From assembly GCA_016929175.1 (NCBI GenBank), contig JAFGJI010000252.1, positions 1-13,462 on the forward strand: a stretch of DNA of 13,462 nt, written 5' to 3'. Both the position numbers and the translations under genes were made by a program. Below the pieces are notes generated by a model that was not told the DNA's origin, ran no database searches, and worked only from the letters and a program-made list of their open reading frames with translations. Below are positions 1-6,808 of this stretch, one piece after another; position 1 is the stretch's first letter, and every line of letters starts with the position of its first letter. The stretch comes from Thermoplasmatota archaeon. GTDB taxonomy: Archaea > Thermoplasmatota > Penumbrarchaeia > Penumbrarchaeales > Penumbrarchaeaceae.

Positions 1-1085
1 AGGTCTACATACTGACGGGATACCACGGGAACTCCATCAAGGACCATTTCCAGGATGGAAAGACCCTCGGAATGTGTATATCTTACCTGGTCCAACCCAA
101 AAGGCAGGGGACCGCCCATGCGGTCTCAATGGCCGATGGGTCGATCGACGGGCCCTTTCTCTGCATAAACGGTGATGTGATCGTATCCAGTGCTCTCATC
201 AGGGGCGTCATCTCGAAGTTTGATGAGACCGAAAACACCATCATGACCCTCAAAGAGGTCCAGGACACCTCGAGGTTGGGCATGGTGATCGTTGAGGGAG
301 ACACCGTGAAGGGGATAGTGGAGAAATCCGGGATACAAAGCAAAGGTCTGGTGAATGCCGGGATTTATCTTTTCAAATCCAACATCTTCGAGGCCATAAG
401 AAGGACACCGCTTTCTTCCAGAGGGGAATACGAGATCACCAGATCCATCGAACTTCTGATGGAGAAGGAGACCGTTTCGGCCTTCATCCCCTCGGATACG
501 TGGGTCGACATCGGCTCCCCGTGGGACCTTCTGAACGCTCACGAGATCTACATGGACCGGATAACAAGCGATATTCAGGGAGAGGTCCAGGAGAACGTGC
601 ATATCCATGGAGACGCCGTCATCAGGAAAGGTGCGGTCATAAGATCAGGAACTTACATGGAAGGGAAAGTGGTGATAGATGAGGGTGCGGTCATAGGGCC
701 CAATTCGTACATCCGGGGAAGCACCTATATCGGAAAGAACTGCAAAGTTGGCGCCGCTTCGGAGGTCAAGAATTCGATAATCATGGACAATACCCACATA
801 CCGCATCATAATTATGTCGGGGATTCGATCATCGGCTCGGGATGCAATCTCGGCTCCGGGACGAAGGTAGCGAACCTTCGTCTCGACGACGGACCGGTCA
901 CAGTGACCCTGAAGGGGAGGACCTACAATACCGGCAGGAGAAAGCTTGGGGTCATCATGGGAGATGATGTCAAAACAGGGATCAATTCCACCCTGGATGC
1001 CGGGACCGTCATATTCTCCGGGACCAGGATAGGCCCCGGAGCACACGCTGCCGGCACCATAGGAAGGAATTCGAGGATCCACTGA
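1..1085 (+). CDS. GlmU-like bifunctional sugar-1-phosphate nucleotidylyltransferase/acyltransferase, 5'-truncated by window edge
   Basis: The frame is open from the first full codon at position 3, giving 360 visible residues; the N-terminal ~50-60 residues with the nucleotide-binding signature lie outside the window. The ATG at 72 is internal, since homology-like sequence (LTGYHGNSIKDHF) precedes it. Visible landmarks, numbered from that ATG: QGTAHAV (12-18), INGDVIV (32-38, the metal-binding Asp region), a VEKSG turn (82-86), NAGIYLF (95-101), WVDIGSPWDLL (143-153). From about 165 on come hexapeptide repeats of a left-handed beta-helix, with IPHHNYVGDS (242-251) and NLGSGTKVANL (258-268), which resemble the acetyltransferase half of archaeal GlmU-type enzymes. 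Such enzymes make UDP-GlcNAc or dTDP/UDP-glucose in the cytosol for glycans and cell-surface sugars. The exact sugar cannot be read from sequence. The next gene starts 10 bp downstream, so they are probably co-transcribed. Confidence 0.88.
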   Translation, partial: VYILTGYHGNSIKDHFQDGKTLGMCISYLVQPKRQGTAHAVSMADGSIDGPFLCINGDVIVSSALIRGVISKFDETENTIMTLKEVQDTSRLGMVIVEGDTVKGIVEKSGIQSKGLVNAGIYLFKSNIFEAIRRTPLSSRGEYEITRSIELLMEKETVSAFIPSDTWVDIGSPWDLLNAHEIYMDRITSDIQGEVQENVHIHGDAVIRKGAVIRSGTYMEGKVVIDEGAVIGPNSYIRGSTYIGKNCKVGAASEVKNSIIMDNTHIPHHNYVGDSIIGSGCNLGSGTKVANLRLDDGPVTVTLKGRTYNTGRRKLGVIMGDDVKTGINSTLDAGTVIFSGTRIGPGAHAAGTIGRNSRIH

Positions 1086-1095
1086 GGCCGATAAT

Positions 1096-1956
1096 ATGAA
1101 GGTCCTTCTCGTCTCGTCCGAAGATAAGGCATCACTCAATATAAGGGACCGCCTTCTGGAAGAGGCCGATTGGGAAAGGGTCGGCAGATTCCAGGGAACC
1201 GAGGTCCTCGCATACAGGGAACTGCTCCTCTATCAAAAGAAGGGCATCCACCTTCATTTCGAGAACGTGGACCTCGAGATAGCTTCCCATATCGAGCAGG
1301 ACCTGCCCGACCTTTTGAATAACACCATACCCTACCCGTTGGAGCTTCTGGTATTCCTGAGCAAGCACCGCTCCGAGACAGGGACAAGGTCGCTCACGGT
1401 GCATCCTCCGGGGAATTACCTTCAGGCGGATTACGGCGGGCAGCCAGGAAGACTGCCCCCTTCCGCCCCCCATTACATGGCCGCAGCTCTAAAGGCCCTT
1501 TACCGGGAAAAAAAACTGCTTGGTCTGGCCGACCAGACCACCTACGAGGTCACTCACCATGGACCTTACCTGTCCTCTCCCTGCTTCTTTATAGAGATAG
1601 GGTCAGATGATACAAGATGGTGCGTACCGGAACTCGGAAGAGCGATAGCCAGGGCTCTTCTGTCAAGCGACTTCCTGGTCCCGAACCGCGATCTTCCAGT
1701 GGCGATCGGAGTGGGCGGTGGTCATTACGCTCCCAGGTTCACGGACAGGGCGATGAGGAACAAGTTCGCCTTCGGTCATATGATACCGGACCATATCCTG
1801 GAGAGGGCAGATGACACCCATGAACTGGTCAGGTTGGCCCTCGCCTCGACCCCGGGAGCGGACCGTGTAATGTTCCATCGCAACCCGAGGAACGAAGACA
1901 ATATCAAAAAGGCCGGGGAATGCGCCGGTGAGCTCGGTCTGGAGCTTGTCCAATGA
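1096..1956 (+). CDS. dtdA: D-aminoacyl-tRNA deacylase, archaeal/plant type (DTD2, GEK1-like)
   Basis: This 286-residue protein matches the archaeal D-aminoacyl-tRNA deacylase family, a zinc-dependent hydrolase that removes D-amino acids mischarged on tRNA and so protects translation from D-residues. Recognisable family blocks are SKHRS (89-93), TVHPPGN (101-107), EVTHHGP (151-157), FIEIGS (165-170) and GVGGGHYAPRFTD (205-217). The His-rich blocks are the likely metal and catalytic positions. Length is near the usual size for the family. The ATG at 1096 is 10 bp after the stop of the sugar nucleotidylyltransferase; a short GAGG (1084-1087) overlapping that stop is a plausible ribosome site, which supports translation from the same mRNA. 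The gene ends 6 bp before the convergent elp3. The neighbourhood of tRNA-related genes (elp3, metG) fits a translation quality-control role. Confidence 0.9.
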   Translation: MKVLLVSSEDKASLNIRDRLLEEADWERVGRFQGTEVLAYRELLLYQKKGIHLHFENVDLEIASHIEQDLPDLLNNTIPYPLELLVFLSKHRSETGTRSLTVHPPGNYLQADYGGQPGRLPPSAPHYMAAALKALYREKKLLGLADQTTYEVTHHGPYLSSPCFFIEIGSDDTRWCVPELGRAIARALLSSDFLVPNRDLPVAIGVGGGHYAPRFTDRAMRNKFAFGHMIPDHILERADDTHELVRLALASTPGADRVMFHRNPRNEDNIKKAGECAGELGLELVQ

Positions 1957-1962
1957 ACCGGC

Positions 1963-3618
1963 TCAAAGGTATTTTCCCATATACGGGCCGATCCTCTCGA
2001 AACCCGATCTCCTGTAGTATTCCCTCGCACCGATACCGGACGTTACAAGGACCTTTTCGTACCCCCACTCGTCCCTGGTGATGGATATAGCGTGCTCGAG
2101 AAGCCTGTGTCCGTAACCTCTATGCTGCCATTCGCTTAGAGCCCCCTTTCCGATCGGTACCATGGGGCCGAACACTTTGAGCTCCCTGACCATCCCGGCC
2201 CCGTCCACCTCCTTTCGGTATGCTTTTTCTGAAGGGCGTCTCAACCTGAGAAACCCGACGATGGCATCTTTCGATCCGACCTCGAACGAGAGAAAAACCT
2301 CCTTACCTCCGGAGGCGTCATATTCCCTCCTTGCCAGTGATATGTCCTCGGGGAGTGGCATTGCCTCGTCTACCTTCATCCTCCTTCCTATCTCACGGCA
2401 CCTTATACATCTGCATTCCCATCCCCGACGGTGCATCTCGGCCTGAGCCAGCTGTCGAAGGTTGCTCTTCTTTACCCCTGCCTCGACGAGCGGGCTCGGT
2501 ATATCCCTCTGGACCCTCTGGATGCGAACCCAGGGTGGAGTTATCCTCTTGATCTCGGCCACAAGCTTCGCGGCATCCTCCGTTTCCAGGGGTTCGTATT
2601 CTCCCGCCTTCCACATCTCGTAGAACCTGGTCCCCTCTATCACGAGGGTCGGATAGAGCTTTATCATGTCGGGTTTGAACCTCTCATCCTGGTATACGAG
2701 AGCAGCACTTTGAATGTCCATGTCAATGTTGGACCCGGGGATGCCCGGCATCAGGTGATACCCTACCTTCAGACCGGAATCCCTGGAGATCCGGGTCGCG
2801 TCTATCGACTCCTTGACCCCGTGCCCTCTGCCACTGATCTTCAGAGGCCTTTCAAATACGGACTGAACTCCAAGTTCGATCCTGGTCCCTCCGAGGGATA
2901 GCATCAGGTCCAGCTCTTCTCGATGGAGATGATCAGGCCGGGTCTCGAAGGTCATACCTATACATCTGTGCCGTGAGGTCTCGTTCATCTCACCGGCCTG
3001 CTCGAAGGTTTCGCTGCTGCATCCGTTCAGACCATCGAGACATCCTTTAACGAAATCGACCTGATAGTCCACCGGTCTTGCGGTGATAGTTCCCCCCATC
3101 AGGATGAGATCTATCTTGTCCGTGGGATGGCCTATTTCCTCCAGCTGTTCGATCCTTTTGGTGGTCTGAAGAAAGGGGTCGTATCCGTTCTGTGATGCCC
3201 TCATTGCCGCGGGCTCCCTGCCCGTGTAGGACTGGGGTGTCGGGACCTCCTGCTCGACCCCTCCGGGGCAGAAGATGCATTTGCCGTGCGGGCATGGGGA
3301 AGGGGAGGTCATAACGGCCACGACCGCCACTCCGGATAGAGTCCTGGATGGTTTCTTCTTCAGGAGTTCTATGAGGGCGGACTCCATCCCGGGATGCTCC
3401 TTTCTGACATAGTCAAGAAGGACCGAGTTGGCGGGGACATGATCAAGGTCTGCCGAGCGAAGAGCTTTAATCTTCTCATCCTGCAGTCTGTCCTTGTCAC
3501 GGATGGTCCCTTCCATCATACTCCTTACCAGGTCTTCCAGCACAGACCGGAGGCCGCTATCCGTTTCCCATCTCCCTTTTTTCCCCGGAGTCCCCATGGA
3601 AAAGTTTTTTTTGGACAA
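1963..3618 (-). CDS. elp3: Elp3: tRNA uridine(34) 5-carboxymethyl synthase, radical SAM plus GNAT acetyltransferase
   Basis: The 551-residue product has the full Elp3 architecture. A radical SAM domain begins with a C-X4-C-X2-C 4Fe-4S motif (C109, C114, C117, in CPHGKCIFCPGG) followed by TPQSYTGREPAAMRA and LILMGGT (171-177). A cysteine cluster ECRCIRC (C402, C404, C407) is the usual extra metal site. The GNAT domain has the acetyl-CoA loop around QHRGYGHRLLEHA (498-510) and ends in YYRRSGFERIGPY. Elp3 uses acetyl-CoA and SAM chemistry to place carboxymethyl on wobble uridine; archaea carry it without the other Elongator subunits, and none is seen here. The start is a TTG at 3618: an AGAGG (3626-3630) sits 7 nt upstream and a TATA-like box lies at the right distance. 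An ATG at 3597 (7 residues shorter) has no ribosome site. The first residues are coded by an A8 run. Confidence 0.95.
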   Translation of the reverse strand: MSKKNFSMGTPGKKGRWETDSGLRSVLEDLVRSMMEGTIRDKDRLQDEKIKALRSADLDHVPANSVLLDYVRKEHPGMESALIELLKKKPSRTLSGVAVVAVMTSPSPCPHGKCIFCPGGVEQEVPTPQSYTGREPAAMRASQNGYDPFLQTTKRIEQLEEIGHPTDKIDLILMGGTITARPVDYQVDFVKGCLDGLNGCSSETFEQAGEMNETSRHRCIGMTFETRPDHLHREELDLMLSLGGTRIELGVQSVFERPLKISGRGHGVKESIDATRISRDSGLKVGYHLMPGIPGSNIDMDIQSAALVYQDERFKPDMIKLYPTLVIEGTRFYEMWKAGEYEPLETEDAAKLVAEIKRITPPWVRIQRVQRDIPSPLVEAGVKKSNLRQLAQAEMHRRGWECRCIRCREIGRRMKVDEAMPLPEDISLARREYDASGGKEVFLSFEVGSKDAIVGFLRLRRPSEKAYRKEVDGAGMVRELKVFGPMVPIGKGALSEWQHRGYGHRLLEHAISITRDEWGYEKVLVTSGIGAREYYRRSGFERIGPYMGKYL

Positions 3619-3650
3619 GCGACAGCCTCTGCCGATGTTATCACGGAGGC

Positions 3651-3660
3651 CGATTTAATG
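3651..3660 (-). promoter_or_regulatory. Putative TATA box of elp3
   Basis: On the minus strand this reads CATTAAATCG, an A/T core in the divergent elp3-glyA spacer. Counting about 26 bp from its centre puts transcription start near 3630, just at the AGAGG ribosome site and about 12 nt before the TTG start codon. Placement is by eye; no start-site data. Confidence 0.4.
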
Positions 3661-3690
3661 GTTTACCCTCCTGTATCCTTACCCTTTCAC

Positions 3691-3706
3691 GGGAAAAGTT
3701 ATTTTG
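3691..3706 (+). promoter_or_regulatory. Putative BRE/TATA promoter of glyA
   Basis: GGGAAAAG (purine-rich, BRE-like) followed by TTATTTTG lies 32-47 bp before the glyA ATG. Initiation about 26 bp downstream of the TATA centre would fall near 3727, directly at the GAGGTG ribosome site (3727-3732), giving a leader of roughly 11 nt. This is a pattern call by eye. Confidence 0.4.
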
Positions 3707-3737
3707 TGAGTTAATCTTACATCCCCGAGGTGGAACG

Positions 3738-5036
3738 ATGACACTCCCGATTCCAGACAACGAGGATGTGAAGTATATTTACGAACAGATCGACACGCAC
3801 ACGGATTGGTTCAAGGATTCTCTATGCATGATAGCCTCCGAGAACCTGGTGTCGCCCCTTGCAAGGCAGCTTCAGGTGAGTGACTTCACAGACAGGTACG
3901 CAGAAGGACTTCCCGGAAAGAGGTACTACAACGGCAACATATATGTCGACAAGGTGGAGTTGAAGGTGGAGGAGCTGGCAAAGAAGCTCTTCAGGGCACC
4001 GGAGGCCGATGTACGACCGATATCCGGTACGACGGCCAATATCTCAGCTTTCTTCGCCCTTATCGAACCCGGGGACCTGTATTTCGCCACTCATCTCAAT
4101 GACGGCGCACATATATCCTCTGCGAAGTTCGGTGCTGGAGGCTTGAGAGGCGGGGTCGAGATGACCTACGTCTGGGACAAGGAGCGGATGAACATCGATG
4201 TGGATGCAACCAGAAAGCTCCTCCTTGAGCACAGACCGAAACTCTGCCTCTTCGGCAGGTCCGTATTCCTGTTCCCAGCCCCGCTCAAGGAGCTCCAGGA
4301 AACACTGCAGGAGATAGGATGCCATGTATGGTATGATGGAGCGCATGTCCTGGGGCTCATAGCAGGAGGCAGGTTCCAGGACCCGCTCAGGGAAGGAGCA
4401 CACCTGATCACCGGGTCCACCCACAAGACCCTTCCCGGACCCCAGGGCGGCGTCATCCTGGGAAACCCCAGGGATGAAGAGCAATGGAAAGCCGTGAGGA
4501 GGAGGGTATTCCCCGGAGTTCATTCCTCCCATCACCTGATGACCATGGCCGCCAAAGGCATAGCATTCGCCGAGCACATAGAGTTCGGCGCGGCCTATGC
4601 GGATCAGATAATAAGGAACTCACATGCACTGGCCCAGAACCTTCATGAGAGGGGGTTCGATGTCCTCGGAGAATCCCTCGGGTTCACGCAGTCACATGCA
4701 ATGGTGCTGGATGTTTCGAAACAGGGCGGGGGCGCCCCCTGTGCGCTCGATCTCGAGACAGCGAACATCATCACCAACAAGAACCTTATACCGGACGATC
4801 CGGGCACATCCATGAGGCCTTCGGGGCTCCGGCTTGGCGCCCAGGAGCTGACGAGGATCGGAATGAAGGAATCCCATATGTCGGAGGTTGCCGATCTCTT
4901 CAAAAGGGTGCTCATAGACAAGGAGGACCCGTTGAAAGTGAGGGAGGACGTGAAGGAGTTCAAGAGGGATTTCCAGACGATACATTACTGCTTCAGTCCC
5001 GGCTCGCCGGCTTACCACAAATGGAGGATATCCTGA
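3738..5036 (+). CDS. glyA: Serine hydroxymethyltransferase (glycine hydroxymethyltransferase)
   Basis: The 432-residue PLP enzyme interconverts serine and glycine while moving a one-carbon unit to or from a pterin (tetrahydrofolate or tetrahydromethanopterin; which one cannot be told from sequence). The PLP lysine is K230 in GSTHKTLPGPQGG. Upstream are the cofactor-binding WYDGAH (D200, H203), the SEN motif (34-36), LPGKRYYNGN (58-67) of the active-site entry, and PISGTTAN (94-101). FPGVHSSHH follows the lysine, as in the fold-type I family. RPSGLRLGAQELTRIGM holds the arginine that binds the substrate carboxylate. Length and motifs are typical of archaeal members. The ATG is preceded by GAGGTG with a 4-nt spacer. 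An unknown small gene follows after 29 bp and is probably in the same transcript. Confidence 0.95.
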   Translation: MTLPIPDNEDVKYIYEQIDTHTDWFKDSLCMIASENLVSPLARQLQVSDFTDRYAEGLPGKRYYNGNIYVDKVELKVEELAKKLFRAPEADVRPISGTTANISAFFALIEPGDLYFATHLNDGAHISSAKFGAGGLRGGVEMTYVWDKERMNIDVDATRKLLLEHRPKLCLFGRSVFLFPAPLKELQETLQEIGCHVWYDGAHVLGLIAGGRFQDPLREGAHLITGSTHKTLPGPQGGVILGNPRDEEQWKAVRRRVFPGVHSSHHLMTMAAKGIAFAEHIEFGAAYADQIIRNSHALAQNLHERGFDVLGESLGFTQSHAMVLDVSKQGGGAPCALDLETANIITNKNLIPDDPGTSMRPSGLRLGAQELTRIGMKESHMSEVADLFKRVLIDKEDPLKVREDVKEFKRDFQTIHYCFSPGSPAYHKWRIS

Positions 5037-5065
5037 GCAGAACGAAGAAATGACAGGGGGCATGC

Positions 5066-5365
5066 ATGATGGATTACGAGATATTCAAGCTACCAAAGGG
5101 AAAGAGCGCCTTGCTCGGAAAGATCGTCCAGGATGACCTGGTAAGCAGGCAGACCATCGCGGTCAGGGACACCGTCTCCCTGGGAATGGAGGGAGAGCAT
5201 ACGATCGTTCTCATCGAGGGTTCGGAACCGGCCCTCAAGAGAGCTGTGGAGATCGTCGGTGAAGAAGGCATCATCCTGGAAGGGAATGAAAAAGCAGATA
5301 CATACAAGAAGATCAAGGACGACGAGGACAATGTGGCGGAAGGTCTGGGACTGATGTTCGGTTGA
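5066..5365 (+). CDS. Small conserved-looking protein of unknown function, downstream of glyA
   Basis: I do not recognise this 99-residue soluble protein. It has no signal peptide, membrane segment or cysteine. A predicted strand HTIVLIEGS (about 45-53), a helix PALKRAVEIVGEE (about 55-67) and a strand GIILEG (68-73) suggest a small alpha/beta fold, perhaps ferredoxin-like; this is inference from residue pattern only. The last third is charged and lysine/aspartate-rich, ending in EGLGLMFG. It begins 29 bp after glyA, so the two are probably co-transcribed. The start is ATG at 5066 or the adjacent ATG at 5069; AGGGGG (5055-5060) lies 5 or 8 nt upstream and slightly favours 5069. The gene ends 7 bp before the convergent TPR gene. 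Codon use matches its neighbours, which supports a real gene. Confidence 0.75.
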   Translation: MMDYEIFKLPKGKSALLGKIVQDDLVSRQTIAVRDTVSLGMEGEHTIVLIEGSEPALKRAVEIVGEEGIILEGNEKADTYKKIKDDEDNVAEGLGLMFG

Positions 5366-5372
5366 GGATGGC

Positions 5373-6617
5373 TCAGACCATCTCCCGGCAGGATTCAAGA
5401 CCTTCTCGTGCAAGTTTGTTCCCGGGGTCCATTTCCAGGACCTTCTGATAGCATTCCATGGCAGGTCCGTATTCTTCCATCCGCTCGAGGATTATTCCAG
5501 TGTTTATCCATGTCTCCGCTGAATTTTCATTTATCCTCAGAGCCTCATCCAGGCATTCGAGGGCTTCACGCAGTCTCCCGGCCTTGTACAGGACCACGGC
5601 CTTGTTGTTCCATCCTTCCTCGGAATAAGGGTCCCTTTCGATCCCTTCGCTCAGGAGGGACAGGGCGCGATCCAGGTCGCCCATCTCGGCAAGCAAAATG
5701 GCATAATTGATCATACTCTCGGAAGACATCTCGCCTGTCACCATCAATCGTTGGTAGCAGTCATGGGCCTCGGACATCCTTCCGAGCTGATATAGTATCA
5801 CTCCGCATTCGTTGAGCACGGAAACGTTCTTAGGGTCATTCTCCAGTATCCTCTTGGAGATCTCCAGGGCTTTCTGGTACTTGCCCTCGTCCATCAGGAT
5901 CCTGATCGACATGAGGTTGTCATCACTTTCCGGGCCCTCATCCTCTTGGAGTTCTTCCATTTCCATCTCATCCCATTCCTCTTCCGGCTCATCATCATCA
6001 ACTCGAGATGTCAGATCGGTCATATTCTCACCCCGAACACCTGCTCGTTCACCGGAACCGTCCGGCGGTCCATTCATTTTCGCATTACACTCTTCCTCTC
6101 CTGGATCCCGTCTTTCCGATATCCGTACCCGTACGAGGTTCTCCGACGAAGAGCGCCCCAGTGTCTTATCGCCGGTGGGGGACCCGGGGATTCCGGATAT
6201 GCCAGGGTCAATCATTGTCAAGGGTGGCGTTCCCTCTTTATCATCGATGTTCGAAGGCTCGGTCAGGATGGTGGGTGATGATCTATCCTCTTTTATCTCC
6301 ATTTGCGTCTGGTCCTTGGTCCCCTCGGATGTTCGGGGGAGTTGGGGCTCTTCCTTCCTGAGGGCCTCTATCAGCCGGTGATGTTCATTATCGGAGATGT
6401 CCAGATGGCCGCGGATATTATCCAGCAGCTGCTCGGTCAGGATGTCGCGCTCCCCTGTCTGCACATACTGTTTCACCAGGGACCTGTAGAACTCCATGTT
6501 GCTGGACCTTTTCTCCTCCTCCAGCTGCTTCCTTGGTTTTACCCGGTCCTCCCCGCCCTTTATCAAGGCAGCCAGGCCTCTGCCGAGGGCGGTTGGCGGG
6601 GGTCTCTTTATGGCCAT
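5373..6617 (-). CDS. Tetratricopeptide-repeat protein with ParB-like N-terminal motif and acidic linker
   Basis: This 414-residue protein has three parts. Residues 1-20 include KRPPPTALGRGLAALI, which resembles the N-terminal tail of bacterial ParB proteins. Residues about 40-90 look like a helical segment containing GERDILTEQLL and ISDNEHHRLIEAL. Residues about 95-230 are low-complexity and rich in Ser, Pro, Gly and acidic residues, with a strongly acidic stretch near 207-232. The C-terminal ~175 residues hold about five TPR units (for example GWNNKAVVLYKAGRLREALE and TWINTGIILERMEEYGPAME). TPRs bind other proteins, so this is probably a scaffold; partner and pathway are unknown. The ATG at 6617 is chosen because AAGGTGAT (6624-6631) lies 6 nt upstream; an in-frame ATG at 6647 adds 10 residues but has no ribosome site. 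It is divergent from the RPA operon and shares a ~190-bp spacer with it. Confidence 0.85.
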   Translation of the reverse strand: MAIKRPPPTALGRGLAALIKGGEDRVKPRKQLEEEKRSSNMEFYRSLVKQYVQTGERDILTEQLLDNIRGHLDISDNEHHRLIEALRKEEPQLPRTSEGTKDQTQMEIKEDRSSPTILTEPSNIDDKEGTPPLTMIDPGISGIPGSPTGDKTLGRSSSENLVRVRISERRDPGEEECNAKMNGPPDGSGERAGVRGENMTDLTSRVDDDEPEEEWDEMEMEELQEDEGPESDDNLMSIRILMDEGKYQKALEISKRILENDPKNVSVLNECGVILYQLGRMSEAHDCYQRLMVTGEMSSESMINYAILLAEMGDLDRALSLLSEGIERDPYSEEGWNNKAVVLYKAGRLREALECLDEALRINENSAETWINTGIILERMEEYGPAMECYQKVLEMDPGNKLAREGLESCREMV

Positions 6618-6623
6618 TGGATC

Positions 6624-6631
6624 ATCACCTT
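6624..6631 (-). promoter_or_regulatory. Ribosome binding site that fixes the TPR-protein start
   Basis: On the minus strand this reads AAGGTGAT, strongly complementary to the archaeal 16S tail, 6 nt before the ATG at 6617. It argues for that start over the upstream ATG at 6647. The ParB-like motif then sits at the very N-terminus. Confidence 0.65.
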
Positions 6632-6766
6632 GTTCGATCTCACCCATGATGGACTCATACCGGAGATCATACTCTCAATACGGGATCTGCCCCACCTGTT
6701 TGCATCTACATTCGTGGTTAAGCAATTTACGGTCCAAATACTTTCACCCATCCCTTCCAAGACCAT

Positions 6767-6775
6767 CTTAAAAAG
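6767..6775 (+). promoter_or_regulatory. Putative TATA box of the RPA operon
   Basis: CTTAAAAAG centred at 6771 lies 38 bp before the RPA ATG. Start of transcription about 26 bp on would be near 6797, at the AGGGAGGAG ribosome site (6795-6803), leaving a leader of about 11 nt. A second A/T stretch, CAAATACT at 6735-6742, could be used instead with a longer leader. Confidence 0.4.
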
Positions 6776-6808
6776 GGGAATGCATGGTACCGATAGGGAG
6801 GAGTCTTT

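Noticed and set aside
72..74. ATG at 72 as the start of the sugar nucleotidylyltransferase
   Set aside because: Family-like residues continue upstream to the window edge, so the gene starts outside the window.
4044..4577. 177-codon open frame opposite glyA
   Set aside because: Antisense to a well-conserved enzyme, with no motif or promoter of its own.
5812..6381. 189-codon open frame opposite the TPR gene
   Set aside because: The Ser-rich composition mirrors the acidic and Ser-rich codons of the opposite strand; no ribosome site or family signal.
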